Assembly (NCBI RefSeq): GCF_900102905.1
Contig: NZ_FNFV01000003.1
Coordinates: forward strand, 372,001 to 436,000
Direction: 5' to 3'
Length of the DNA: 64,000 nucleotides
From: Meinhardsimonia xiamenensis
GTDB lineage: Bacteria; Pseudomonadota; Alphaproteobacteria; Rhodobacterales; Rhodobacteraceae
Each line of letters opens with the position of its first letter. The first letter of the stretch is position 1. A program made the translations under genes and the position numbers. This document shows positions 8,154 to 18,028 of this stretch, one piece after another. Below the pieces are notes generated by a model. The model worked only from the letters and a program-made list of their open reading frames with translations. It had not been told where the DNA came from and did not search any database.

Positions 8154-8830
8154 CAAGAGAACTCAAGAGCGAGCGCCGCGGCCCGCCGGAAGGCGAGGCA
8201 AGCGCGGTGGTGGTGTTTCTCCACGGCTATGGCGCTGACGGCGCCGATCTTCTGGGGCTGGCCGAGCCGCTCTCCCCGCATCTGCCGGGCACCGCCTTCT
8301 ACGCCCCCGATGCGCCCGAGCCCTGCGCCGTCAACCCCGGCGGGCGGCAATGGTTTCCGATTCCGTGGATCGACGGCTCGTCGGAAGAGCAGGCGACCGC
8401 CTCGATGCTCGCCTCGGCCCGCGATCTCGACGCCTTTCTCGATCAGGTGCTCGCCCGCGAGGGGCTCAGCCCCGACCGCATGATCCTCTTCGGCTTCTCT
8501 CAGGGCACGATGATGGCGTTGCATGTCGCCCCGCGCCGGCCCGAGCCGGTGGCCGGCATCGTTGCCTTCTCGGGCCGGCTGCTCGCGCCCGAGCGGCTGG
8601 CGACCGAAGCGCTGTCCAAGCCGCCGGTCATCCTCATCCACGGCGATGCCGACGAGGTGGTCCCGCCACAGTCTCTCAACGAGGCGGGTGAGGCGCTGCA
8701 GGCGGCGGGCTTCGAGGTCTACGCCCACGTGATGCGCGGCACCGGCCATGGCATCGCGCCCGACGGGCTGTCGGTGGCGCTCGCCTTCATGCGCGACAAG
8801 CTCGGCTTTGACGGCGGCGAGCGGGGCTGA
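8150..8830 (+). CDS. Alpha/beta hydrolase, phospholipase/carboxylesterase family
   Basis: 226-residue serine hydrolase of the small carboxylesterase type (related to YpfH and acyl-protein thioesterase-like enzymes). Visible are the oxyanion region FLHGYGADGADLL, the nucleophile elbow GFSQGTMMAL, an acidic residue in HGDADEVVP and the catalytic His in GTGHGIAPD. The start at 8150 overlaps the glycosylase stop; a start at 8072 would overlap that gene by 82 bp and is rejected. There is no signal peptide, so it acts in the cytoplasm. The natural substrate is unknown. The 3' end is 1 bp from the convergent VOC gene. Confidence 0.88.
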   Translation: MTRELKSERRGPPEGEASAVVVFLHGYGADGADLLGLAEPLSPHLPGTAFYAPDAPEPCAVNPGGRQWFPIPWIDGSSEEQATASMLASARDLDAFLDQVLAREGLSPDRMILFGFSQGTMMALHVAPRRPEPVAGIVAFSGRLLAPERLATEALSKPPVILIHGDADEVVPPQSLNEAGEALQAAGFEVYAHVMRGTGHGIAPDGLSVALAFMRDKLGFDGGERG

Positions 8831-8831
8831 C

Positions 8832-9263
8832 TCAGAAACCCCACAGCGCGGGCTCCGCCATCTCCAGCGAATTGCCGGCCGGGTCGCGGAAGTAGATCGA
8901 ACGCGCCCCGTTCGGCCAGCGGAAGTCGGCCTCGATCGGATGGCCCGCGGCGGTGAGGCGTGCGGCCCATGCCTCGATCTCTTCCGCTTCGGCGGCAAAG
9001 CACAGATGCCCCGGCCCGCGCGCCCCGTGCCGCGGCACCGGCATGCGCGCGCCAGGGTCTTCTACTTCGGTGCGCGCGGGATTGAAGATGAGCAGGATCA
9101 TCCGGCCGACACGGAAGAAGACATGCCGGTCGCCCTGCCGCAGCACGCGCTCCAGCGCCAGAACGCCGCCGTAGAATGCCTCGGCAGCGTCAAGATCGGG
9201 CGCATACAGGGCCGCCTCGAGCACGGCGGCGATGGGCGGGGCGTGCGGCAAGAGCTGTCTCAT
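8832..9263 (-). CDS. VOC family (glyoxalase/dioxygenase fold) protein
   Basis: 143-residue vicinal-oxygen-chelate protein. The paired beta-alpha-beta modules are recognisable: LEAALYAPDLDAAEAFYG starts the first, GPGHLCFAA the second, and the C-terminal SIYFRDPAGNSLEMAEP holds the usual metal-ligand Glu. Candidate ligands are the His in GHLCF and Glu in SLEMAE. Function within the superfamily (glyoxalase, fosfomycin/bleomycin resistance, dioxygenase) cannot be decided. It is monocistronic, convergent with the hydrolase and divergent from the HNH gene. Confidence 0.85.
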   Translation of the reverse strand: MRQLLPHAPPIAAVLEAALYAPDLDAAEAFYGGVLALERVLRQGDRHVFFRVGRMILLIFNPARTEVEDPGARMPVPRHGARGPGHLCFAAEAEEIEAWAARLTAAGHPIEADFRWPNGARSIYFRDPAGNSLEMAEPALWGF

Positions 9264-9357
9264 CGGGGCAAGCCTAACCGCACTTGCGCCGGCCTGTCAT
9301 CTTCCTGTTGCGCCGGACGTTCAGGATGATCGGCGGAAACGCTTGATCTTGCGGGGC

Positions 9358-9385
9358 TTGCCCGATGCAGAGCGCGATATATAGT
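9358..9385 (+). promoter_or_regulatory. Sigma-70-type promoter for the HNH gene
   Basis: TTGCCC (9358-9363), 16-bp spacer and TATAGT (9380-9385), the closest match to a housekeeping promoter in this intergenic region. Transcription would start near 9392, leaving about 70 nt before the chosen ATG at 9464. A second in-frame ATG at 9398 would be almost leaderless. Confidence 0.5.
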
Positions 9386-9463
9386 GAAGGTCAACGCATG
9401 GGGCGGCGCGTCCGGCCCCAGCGCCGCGGCCAGACGGCGAAAGGGGAGGAAGAGGGGCCGACC

Positions 9464-10048
9464 ATGGACGGGGATTTCAGACGCGAATTCGTGCGCGAGC
9501 CGGCAAGTCTCAAGCACTGCCCCGCGCTTGTGCTCAATGCCGACTACCGGCCGCTCAGCTACTATCCCCTGTCGCTTTGGCCATGGCAGGAAGCGGTAAA
9601 GGCCGTCTTTCTCGACCGTGTCGATATTGTCGCCGAATACGACCGGGTGGTGCACAGTCCAACGATGGAGATACGCCTTCCCTCGGTGGTGGTTCTCAGG
9701 GATTACATCCAGCCCCAGAAGCGCGTGGCCTTCACGCGCTTCAATCTTTTTCTGAGGGATGAATTCTGCTGTCAGTATTGCGGCGCGCGCGGCGATCTCA
9801 CCTTCGACCACGTGGTCCCGCGCTCGCGCGGGGGGCGCACGAGCTGGGAAAACGTCGTCGCCGCCTGCGGCCGCTGCAATCTCAGGAAAGGGGCGCGAAG
9901 CCTGCGGGAGGCCGGCATGAGCCTGATGCGCCCGCCGCGCCGGCCGAGCGCGGAGGAGCTCCGAAACATCGGCCGCAAGTTTCCGCCGAACCACCTGCAC
10001 GACACCTGGCTCGACTTCCTGTACTGGGATGCCGAGCTCGAGGCGTGA
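9464..10048 (+). CDS. HNH endonuclease family protein
   Basis: 194-residue protein with a C-terminal HNH domain. The two zinc-knuckle pairs are CQYCG and CGRCN, and between them lies FDHVVPRSRGG with the catalytic His. The N-terminal half (LVLNADYRPLSYYPLSLWPW) is the conserved segment of a chromosomal HNH family common in alphaproteobacteria. The ATG at 9464 is preceded by GGGGAGGAAGAGG. No restriction methylase, toxin or phage genes are near, so a housekeeping nuclease role is more likely than defence; the target is unknown. It ends before a dispersed repeat that separates it from the convergent radical SAM gene. Confidence 0.88.
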   Translation: MDGDFRREFVREPASLKHCPALVLNADYRPLSYYPLSLWPWQEAVKAVFLDRVDIVAEYDRVVHSPTMEIRLPSVVVLRDYIQPQKRVAFTRFNLFLRDEFCCQYCGARGDLTFDHVVPRSRGGRTSWENVVAACGRCNLRKGARSLREAGMSLMRPPRRPSAEELRNIGRKFPPNHLHDTWLDFLYWDAELEA

Positions 10049-10132
10049 GCGCGCCGCCGCCCTCTCTCCCGCTTCTGCCGGGCCTCGCCGATCCTGCCGC
10101 AGCGCCGCGCTCGTCGGACATCCCCTCCGGGG

Positions 10133-10183
10133 CATCATCCTGGTGCAAATACCCTCGCCGAAGGCGCGCCGCGTCAGCGGCGC
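10133..10183 (+). repeat. Dispersed 21-bp element with hairpin, copy A
   Basis: Begins catcatcctggtg and continues with caaatacc, then a GC-rich hairpin at 10166-10183 (GCGCCGC, loop GTCA, GCGGCGC). The 21-bp core is identical at 20 of 21 positions to the copies at 15236-15256 and 30585-30605. It lies between the convergent 3' ends of the HNH and radical SAM genes, where it could serve as a transcript end. Confidence 0.75.
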
Positions 10184-10186
10184 CCC

Positions 10187-11140
10187 TCAGGCCGAGCAGC
10201 TTGCCCCGCCGAGGACGCAGAACTTGGCGCAATGGGGGTGGTTGAGCGCCACCGCGCCGCCCGCCTCGGCCAGAGTGCGGCCCATCTCGAAGCGCGGGTC
10301 GTAGGGCAGAAGCGTGCACGCCACGACCACCGGGTGTTCCGCGCCCTTGCGCTTGACCACCATGCGCGCGCTCGCGCACATCACCTCCCCGGGCGACTTG
10401 CCGAGGATTCCCCAGCAGGCCTCCGTGATCTCGGGCACATCGGCGTTTGCGTCCATCTCCGGGAAGATCACCAGCTGAGCGGGGTCGAAGGCGTCGATGC
10501 CAAGGCCTTCGGCCTCGAAAAGCGCGGCATAGCCCGCGCGTGCCTGCGCCTCGCTCTCGCCCCAGATGCTGCGGCCGGCGACGCTCATCCGCAGCCCCTC
10601 CCGCGCCAGCCAGTGCATGCCTTCAAGCGCCCGGTCAAAGCTGCCCGCGCCGCGCTCGGCGTCGTGCAGGGCGGGAGTGTAGTGATCGAGCGAGACGCGC
10701 AGCGTCAGCCGCGGCCCGAAGCGCGTGCCGAGCATGCGCAGCCCGGCCTGAAGGCGCGGCCGCATCATCGGGCGCATGGCATTGGTCAGCACCAGAACCT
10801 CGAATCCGCGCACAAGCGCCTCCTCGAGCATTTCGATGATCTCGGGGTTCATGAAAGGCTCTCCGCCGGTGAAGCCGATCTCCTTCACCGGAAGCCCTTC
10901 CCCGGCGATCTCGTCGAGATAGGCGACAACCTCGTCAAGACGGATATAGGCCAGCCTGTCGTTGACGGGCGAGCTTTCGATGTAGCAGTTCGCGCAGGTG
11001 ATGTTGCACAGCGTGCCGGTGTTGATCCACAGGGTGCGCAGACGCTCGAGGCGCACCTTCGCACGGGGAGCGCCATCGGCCGTGCGGTCGGGGTCGGCGA
11101 ATTTCGCCCTGTCCACGGTCGGCGCGTGCTGATCCTTCAT
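10187..11140 (-). CDS. Radical SAM protein of unknown substrate
   Basis: 317-residue radical S-adenosylmethionine enzyme. The [4Fe-4S] motif is CNITCANC (Cys45, Cys49, Cys52), followed by IGFTGGEPFMNPE, the GGE motif that binds SAM, and a TIM-barrel core. The C-terminal third carries further cysteines (ACTLLPYD, HPHCAKFCVLGGASCSA at the very end), which could bind an auxiliary cluster. The start at 11140 has GGGAGGCAGGGA just upstream; the open frame runs further back but without a ribosome site. The gene is alone, between an HNH nuclease and zwf, with no peptide precursor or maturation partner nearby. I do not recognise the substrate. Confidence 0.87.
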   Translation of the reverse strand: MKDQHAPTVDRAKFADPDRTADGAPRAKVRLERLRTLWINTGTLCNITCANCYIESSPVNDRLAYIRLDEVVAYLDEIAGEGLPVKEIGFTGGEPFMNPEIIEMLEEALVRGFEVLVLTNAMRPMMRPRLQAGLRMLGTRFGPRLTLRVSLDHYTPALHDAERGAGSFDRALEGMHWLAREGLRMSVAGRSIWGESEAQARAGYAALFEAEGLGIDAFDPAQLVIFPEMDANADVPEITEACWGILGKSPGEVMCASARMVVKRKGAEHPVVVACTLLPYDPRFEMGRTLAEAGGAVALNHPHCAKFCVLGGASCSA

Positions 11141-11323
11141 TCCCTGCCTCCCTGTTGCCGTCGCGTCTGTCTTCGCCTGCGGGCGCCTTCCTTCCCGATT
11201 GCTAGCCTGCCGGGGGCAGCAGGAAAAGCCGGTGTGCACATTCATGACGGGACCGTGAAGCCTGCTTGTGGTGCCCGTCTCTGCTGCTAGACTTCGCGGC
11301 GCCCTTGGGTTAGAGGATCTGCC

Positions 11324-11335
11324 GTTAGCGCTAAC
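11324..11335. promoter_or_regulatory. LacI-type operator upstream of zwf (CceR-like)
   Basis: Perfect 12-bp palindrome GTTAGCGCTAAC with central CG, the hallmark of a LacI-family site, 120 bp before the zwf ATG. From memory, the R. sphaeroides carbon regulator CceR binds such a palindrome and represses Entner-Doudoroff genes. The rest of the 314-bp gap (11141-11454) shows no other feature I can name. Confidence 0.65.
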
Positions 11336-11454
11336 ATGCGCTTGCACGGGTTTTCTCACAACAGGCGCCGGCGGGGCGGTCCGCCGGCCGGGCACCGGGG
11401 AGATGTATGATGGCGCACGGACCGGTGCAGGACTGGCGGGAAGGGGCAAGGAAG

Positions 11455-12909
11455 ATGGCATCGCGGGTGATCCCTGTGGACGTGTTCGATCTCGTGATTT
11501 TTGGCGGAACGGGCGATCTGGCGCGGCGGAAGATCCTGCCGGGCCTCTACCGGCGGTTCCGTGCCGGACAGATGCCGCGCGATGCCCGGATCATCGGCGC
11601 CGCTCGCTCCGAACTGGATGATGCAGGCTACCGCGCGCTGGTGGCCGAGGCGGTGCGCGAGCATCTCGAGCCGGAAAAGCGCGACGAGGAAAGCCTCGCC
11701 GCCTTCCTCGAGACGGTGCATTACGTGACCGTCGACGCGCGGGGAGATGCAGGCTGGAAGGAGCTCTGCGCGCTCATCCGCGAAGGCACGGTTCACGCCT
11801 TCTATTTCTCTGTCGCGCCGTCGCTTTTCGGCGATCTGGCCGAGCGGCTGCGTGCCCACCGGCTGGCCGATGGCAAGGCGCGGATCGTGGTCGAAAAGCC
11901 CTTCGGCCACGACCTCGAGAGCGCGCGCGAGCTCAATCGCACGCTCGCCCGCCACTTCGACGAAAGCCAGATCTATCGCATCGACCATTACCTGGGGAAA
12001 GAGACCGTCCAGAACCTGATGGCGGTGCGCTTCTCCAACATCCTCTTCGAGCCGTTGTGGAACGCGCAATACGTCGACCACATCCAGATCACCGTGGCCG
12101 AGACGGTGGGTGTGGCCGGCCGTGGCGAGTATTACGACAAGGCCGGCGCGCTGCGCGACATGGTGCAGAATCACATGATGCAGCTTCTGTGCCTGATCGC
12201 CATGGAACCGCCCTACCGCTTCGACCCTGACGCGGTGCGCGACGAGAAGCTGAAGGTGATCCGCGCGCTCAAGCCCCTCACCGCCCGCGACATCGTGCGT
12301 GGCCAGTATGACGCCGGCCCCGGCATTCCGAGCTACCGGGAGGATGTGGGCAATCCCGACAGTTTCACCGAGACCTTCGTGGCCATGAAGGTGGAGGTGT
12401 CGAACTGGCGCTGGGAGGGAACCCCCTTCTACATCCGCACCGGCAAGCGGCTGAAGGCGCGCGCCTCCGAGATCGCGGTGGTGTTCAGGGAGCCGCCGCA
12501 CGCCATCTTCGGCCAGCCGCGCGACGGGCAGGGCAATGTGCTGGTGATCCGCCTCCAGCCCAATGAGGGGATCAATCTTTGGGTGCGGATCAAGGAGCCG
12601 GGACCGGGCGGCATGCGCCTTGTCGAGGTGCCGCTCGACATGTCCTTCGCCGAGGCGCTGGGCCCGGCGGCGGCGGAGGTGCCGGAGGCCTATGAGCGGC
12701 TGATCATGGATGTCATCCGCGGAAACCAGACGCTGTTCATGCGCGGCGACGAGGTCGAGGCCGCCTGGGCCTGGATCGATCCGCTGATTGCCGATTGCGA
12801 GAGCTGCGGCGAGCCGCCAATACTCTACGAGCCGGGAAGCTGGGGGCCCGAGGAATCGGCGATGCTGATGCATCGCGAGGGCCGGCGATGGAGGGAGATC
12901 AGGGAATGA
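11455..12909 (+). CDS. zwf: Glucose-6-phosphate 1-dehydrogenase
   Basis: Oxidises glucose 6-phosphate to 6-phosphogluconolactone with NAD(P)+, entering the Entner-Doudoroff and oxidative pentose-phosphate routes. 484 residues from the ATG at 11455, which gives the typical start MASRVIPVDVFDLVIFGG; an in-frame ATG at 11407 with a GGGGAG site is possible and would add 16 residues. Visible are the dinucleotide loop FGGTGDLARRKI, the substrate/catalytic motif RIDHYLGKE and RTGKRLKAR. The stop overlaps pgl (ATGA at 12906), and pgi follows 4 bp after pgl, so the three form one operon behind the palindrome at 11324. Confidence 0.96.
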   Translation: MASRVIPVDVFDLVIFGGTGDLARRKILPGLYRRFRAGQMPRDARIIGAARSELDDAGYRALVAEAVREHLEPEKRDEESLAAFLETVHYVTVDARGDAGWKELCALIREGTVHAFYFSVAPSLFGDLAERLRAHRLADGKARIVVEKPFGHDLESARELNRTLARHFDESQIYRIDHYLGKETVQNLMAVRFSNILFEPLWNAQYVDHIQITVAETVGVAGRGEYYDKAGALRDMVQNHMMQLLCLIAMEPPYRFDPDAVRDEKLKVIRALKPLTARDIVRGQYDAGPGIPSYREDVGNPDSFTETFVAMKVEVSNWRWEGTPFYIRTGKRLKARASEIAVVFREPPHAIFGQPRDGQGNVLVIRLQPNEGINLWVRIKEPGPGGMRLVEVPLDMSFAEALGPAAAEVPEAYERLIMDVIRGNQTLFMRGDEVEAAWAWIDPLIADCESCGEPPILYEPGSWGPEESAMLMHREGRRWREIRE

Positions 12910-13580
12910 AGCTCGTTGAGTATCCCGACCGGGAGATGCTGGCGATCGACCTGGCCAATCTTCTGGCCGGTGAGCTCAATCAGGCGCTGATGACGGGCGA
13001 GACCGCGAGCTTCGCGGTGCCCGGCGGCACCACGCCGGCGCCGATCTTCGACGCTCTGTGCGCGGCCGACCTGCCCTGGGAGCGCGTGCATGTGATGCCC
13101 ACTGACGAGCGTTGGGTGCCGGAGGACGACGCACGCTCCAACGCGCGGCTCATTCGCGATCATCTGCTTGTGGAGCGCGCCGCGCGCGCCGAGTTCATCT
13201 CCTTCTTCGACGGCTCGCCCCGCCCCGAGGAGGCCGCCGAGCCGGTGGGGCGGAAAGTCGCGGCCGAACTGCCGCTGTCGATCGTGTTGCTCGGCATGGG
13301 GCAGGACATGCACACCGCCTCGCTCTTTCCCGACGACCCGCGGCTTGCCGAAGCGCTCGACCCGGACGCGCCGCCGGTGCTGGCCGTCTATCCCCCGTCC
13401 CAGCCCGAGCCGCGGCTGACGCTGACCGGGCCGGTGCTGACGGGGGCGATGTCGGTGCATGTGGTGATTACCGGAGAGGCCAAGCGGCGCGCGATCGAGG
13501 AGGCCGAACGCATCGGCGACCCGATGCGCGCACCGGTCGCGCTGGTCCTTGACGACGCAACGGTTCACTGGGCGGAGTGA
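12906..13580 (+). CDS. pgl: 6-Phosphogluconolactonase
   Basis: Hydrolyses 6-phosphogluconolactone, the zwf product, to 6-phosphogluconate. 224 residues of the DevB/NagB-like fold. Motifs are [12 protein letters not shown], the substrate loop MPTDERWVP and [15 protein letters not shown] (the phosphate-binding GMGxDGHTAS equivalent, with GQDMH in place of the commoner GEDGH). The start overlaps the zwf stop by 4 bp; the frame extends upstream into zwf but this is not used. The gene is followed after 4 bp by pgi. Confidence 0.94.
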   Translation: MKLVEYPDREMLAIDLANLLAGELNQALMTGETASFAVPGGTTPAPIFDALCAADLPWERVHVMPTDERWVPEDDARSNARLIRDHLLVERAARAEFISFFDGSPRPEEAAEPVGRKVAAELPLSIVLLGMGQDMHTASLFPDDPRLAEALDPDAPPVLAVYPPSQPEPRLTLTGPVLTGAMSVHVVITGEAKRRAIEEAERIGDPMRAPVALVLDDATVHWAE

Positions 13581-13584
13581 GGTC

Positions 13585-15195
13585 ATGACCCTTGAAGAGC
13601 TGCGGGCGCTCAGGGCCCGCCGCGGGGAAACCCGCATTCTCGATCTTTTTGCCGCTGATCCGTCCCGTGCGCAGCGCTTCTCGGTGCGCGCCGAGGGGCT
13701 GGTTTTCGATTACTCCAAGACCGACATCGACGTCGAGGCGAGGGCCGGGCTTCTGGCGCTGGCCGGGGCGGCCGGTGTTGCCGAGCGCCGGGAGGCGATG
13801 TTCACTGGCCAGAAGATCAACGAAACCGAGGGGCGGGCCGTGCTCCACACGGCGCTGCGCGATCCCGACGGCGCGCCGGTGATCGTCGATGGCGAGGACG
13901 TCAAGCCGTTCATCCGCGAGACGCTGGCGCGCATGAACGCATTTGCCGAAGGGGTGCGCAGCGGCGCCATACGGGCGCCCGGCGGCGCGGCCTTCACCGA
14001 TGTCGTCAACATCGGCATCGGCGGCTCAGACCTTGGCCCGGCGATGGCCGTGCGCGCGCTTGCGCCCTACCATGACGGGCCGCGCTGCCATTTCGTCTCC
14101 AACATCGACCCGGCGCATCTGACCGACACGCTGGCCGGGCTGCGGCCGGAGACGACGCTTGTCATCGTCGCCTCCAAGACCTTCACCACGCTGGAGACGA
14201 TGGAGAACGCGCGCGCGGCGCGCGACTGGATGGCCGCGGGCGTTGGTCAGGCGGCAGCCGGGGGGCATTTCGCCGCGATCTCCTCGGCGGTCGAGAAGGC
14301 GAGGGCGTTCGGCATCGCGCCCGAGCGGGTGTTCGGTTTCGGCGATTATGTCGGGGGACGCTATTCCGTCTGGGGGCCGATCGGGCTGAGCCTGATGCTG
14401 GCGATCGGGCCGGAGCGCTTCGGTGAATTCCTCGCGGGCGGGCGGGCGATGGACAACCATTTCCGCACTGCCCACGGCAAGGCCAACATGCCGCTGATGC
14501 TGGGGCTTGTCGGTATCTGGCACAACCAGGTCTCGGGTCATGCCACCCGTGCGGTGCTGCCCTATGAGGAGCGGCTGGCGCGGCTGCCGGCCTATCTGCA
14601 GCAGCTCGAGATGGAATCGAACGGCAAGCGGGTGACGATGGACGGCAGACCGCTGTCCGAGCACTCGGGGCCGGTGGTGTGGGGCGAACCGGGAACCAAC
14701 GGCCAGCACGCCTTCTTTCAGCTCATCCATCAGGGCACGCGGGTGGTTCCCTGCGAGTTCATGGTGGGTTGCGAGGGGCATGAGCCCGAGCTGGCGCATC
14801 AGCACCGTCTCTTGCAGGCCAACTGTCTTGCCCAGTCGGAGGCGCTGATGCGCGGACGCAGCCTTGAGGAGGCGCGGGCGATGCTGGCGGGCCGGTACGA
14901 GGGCGCCGAGCTTGAGCGCCAGGCGGCGCATCGCGTCTTTCCCGGCAACCGGCCGTCGACGACGCTTGTCTATCCCAGGCTGACGCCCCGGGTGCTTGGC
15001 CAGATCATCGCGCTCTATGAACACCGGGTCTTCGTGGAGGGGGTGATCCTTGGCATCAACTCCTTCGATCAATGGGGCGTGGAGCTTGGCAAGGAGCTCG
15101 CGCTCTCGCTTGCGCCGGTGATGGCCGGAGAAGCCGAGCCGGAGGGGCGGGACGGCTCGACGCGCATGCTGGTCGAGGTGTTGCGCGGCCGCTAG
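13585..15195 (+). CDS. pgi: Glucose-6-phosphate isomerase
   Basis: Interconverts glucose 6-phosphate and fructose 6-phosphate; with zwf and pgl it feeds fructose 6-phosphate into the Entner-Doudoroff pathway. 536 residues, full length. Signature regions are [43 protein letters not shown], the active-site stretch [13 protein letters not shown] and [18 protein letters not shown]. The start at 13585 lies 4 bp after the pgl stop. The gene ends 40 bp before the second copy of the dispersed repeat, which faces it from the other strand. Confidence 0.96.
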   Translation: MTLEELRALRARRGETRILDLFAADPSRAQRFSVRAEGLVFDYSKTDIDVEARAGLLALAGAAGVAERREAMFTGQKINETEGRAVLHTALRDPDGAPVIVDGEDVKPFIRETLARMNAFAEGVRSGAIRAPGGAAFTDVVNIGIGGSDLGPAMAVRALAPYHDGPRCHFVSNIDPAHLTDTLAGLRPETTLVIVASKTFTTLETMENARAARDWMAAGVGQAAAGGHFAAISSAVEKARAFGIAPERVFGFGDYVGGRYSVWGPIGLSLMLAIGPERFGEFLAGGRAMDNHFRTAHGKANMPLMLGLVGIWHNQVSGHATRAVLPYEERLARLPAYLQQLEMESNGKRVTMDGRPLSEHSGPVVWGEPGTNGQHAFFQLIHQGTRVVPCEFMVGCEGHEPELAHQHRLLQANCLAQSEALMRGRSLEEARAMLAGRYEGAELERQAAHRVFPGNRPSTTLVYPRLTPRVLGQIIALYEHRVFVEGVILGINSFDQWGVELGKELALSLAPVMAGEAEPEGRDGSTRMLVEVLRGR

Positions 15196-15234
15196 CCGGT
15201 CCGGCGCGGGGCCCGTGCCGGCCGTGGCGCGAGT

Positions 15235-15256
15235 GGGTATTTTCACCAGGATGATG
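15235..15256 (-). repeat. Dispersed 21-bp element, copy B
   Basis: Minus-strand copy of the catcatcctggtg / aaaatacc core, identical to copy C at all 21 core positions. It sits in the 72-bp gap between the convergent ends of pgi and the TDT transporter gene and reads in the transporter's direction, upstream of which is that gene's stop. The hairpin that follows it (CCGGC/GCCGG with an 11-nt loop) is weaker than in the other copies. Confidence 0.75.
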
Positions 15257-15267
15257 ACAGGGGTCGC

Positions 15268-16278
15268 TCAGGCCTGCGCGGCGTTGGTTCGGGCGGCAAG
15301 GATCCCCGTCGCCCACATCTGCAGCACCTTTGCCGCGATGGGCGGGATCACGACCGTCGCGCCGATGAGGGCCAGCGCGCCGATGGTGCCGAACAGCGGC
15401 GCGCCGGGCACCGGCAGTGTCGCGAGGGTGAGCAGGAGGCTGGCGAAGCCCGCCAGCGGAAAGGTGAAGGCGCCCCAGAAGGGGGAGAAACCGGCCTCGG
15501 TGAGAAAGCGGATGCGGGCAAGAAGCGCAGCGAGCACGAGAGTCGCCAGGATACCGAAGGCGAACGCGATCATCGGCTTGCCGAAGCCCGCCGCCGTCAT
15601 GCCGAACAGCGCAAGCGGCGCGAGGTGGATGGCGAGCAGCGGGCGCAGTGGCGCGGGCGGGCTCTGCCGCGCGAGTTGGGCAATGCTGACGGCGTAGACG
15701 ATGCCGGCCATGATCGCCGCGAATACGGTGCAGAGCTGCGCCAGCGCGACCAGCCCGAGCGGCAGCGCCGCGATCGGGGCGAGGATGAAGCCCACGAAGG
15801 TCAGGTGCCATGCGGGCGTGACGTGGCGCTGTTCTGCCGGGCCGGTGGCAATTGCCCAGGCCGACAGCACGGCGATGAGCGCGTGGCACGCCACCGCGCC
15901 CCCGAGCACCACGCCTGCCAGGCCGGGCGCATGAGGAACGAGCGCTGCGGCAACGAGCATGGCGCCCTGTGTAATTGCCGCGACCCCGGCGCGGCCGGGA
16001 AGAATCCTGAGCTCATCGAGCAGCACCCCGGGGCGTCGCGCGACCTTCGCGAGGTAGGCGAGGGCGGCGAAGGTCCACAGAAGGGTGACCGCGCCGAGAA
16101 CGAGCTCACCCACCGCCGCCGGAACCCCGAGGGCCTCGGCGGCGCGCCGCCAGGCGAGGCCGAGCCCCAGGAGGCCGAACAAGACCGGAAAGATCGCCGG
16201 CGGCGTGCGGCTGAAGAGCGGCGCAGGCGCGGGTGGCATGGTGCGGGAGACCGTGGGGCGCAGTCGGGAGGCTTTCAT
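15268..16278 (-). CDS. TDT (TehA/SLAC1-like) family membrane transporter
   Basis: 336-residue integral membrane protein with about ten hydrophobic segments, matching the tellurite-resistance/dicarboxylate transporter fold. Typical elements are [20 protein letters not shown] at the first helix, [15 protein letters not shown] and the conserved [17 protein letters not shown] near the C terminus. The first ATG consistent with membrane topology is at 16278; a second at 16239 is possible, and the longer open frame to 16836 runs antisense into guaB and is not used. The transported ion is not evident; family members move tellurite-related species, malate, sulfite or chloride. It stands alone between pgi and guaB. 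Confidence 0.82.
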   Translation of the reverse strand: MKASRLRPTVSRTMPPAPAPLFSRTPPAIFPVLFGLLGLGLAWRRAAEALGVPAAVGELVLGAVTLLWTFAALAYLAKVARRPGVLLDELRILPGRAGVAAITQGAMLVAAALVPHAPGLAGVVLGGAVACHALIAVLSAWAIATGPAEQRHVTPAWHLTFVGFILAPIAALPLGLVALAQLCTVFAAIMAGIVYAVSIAQLARQSPPAPLRPLLAIHLAPLALFGMTAAGFGKPMIAFAFGILATLVLAALLARIRFLTEAGFSPFWGAFTFPLAGFASLLLTLATLPVPGAPLFGTIGALALIGATVVIPPIAAKVLQMWATGILAARTNAAQA

Positions 16279-16456
16279 CGGTTGCAACCTTGCTGGGGAG
16301 CGGCGCGGGGGTGCGGTGCAGCGTAGCGGCGGCGAGGGCGAATTTCCATGCCGTTTCTTGAATGTGATGGAGCGGGCCGGTCCGGCGATGTTTTCCCGGA
16401 CGATCGGGCGCCGCCCGGCAGGGCCAGGTGAGCATGCCGTGCCCCGCCGGCATTGA

Positions 16457-18013
<1,557 letters not shown>

Positions 18014-18028
18014 GGCGCTCCGCGGGCC

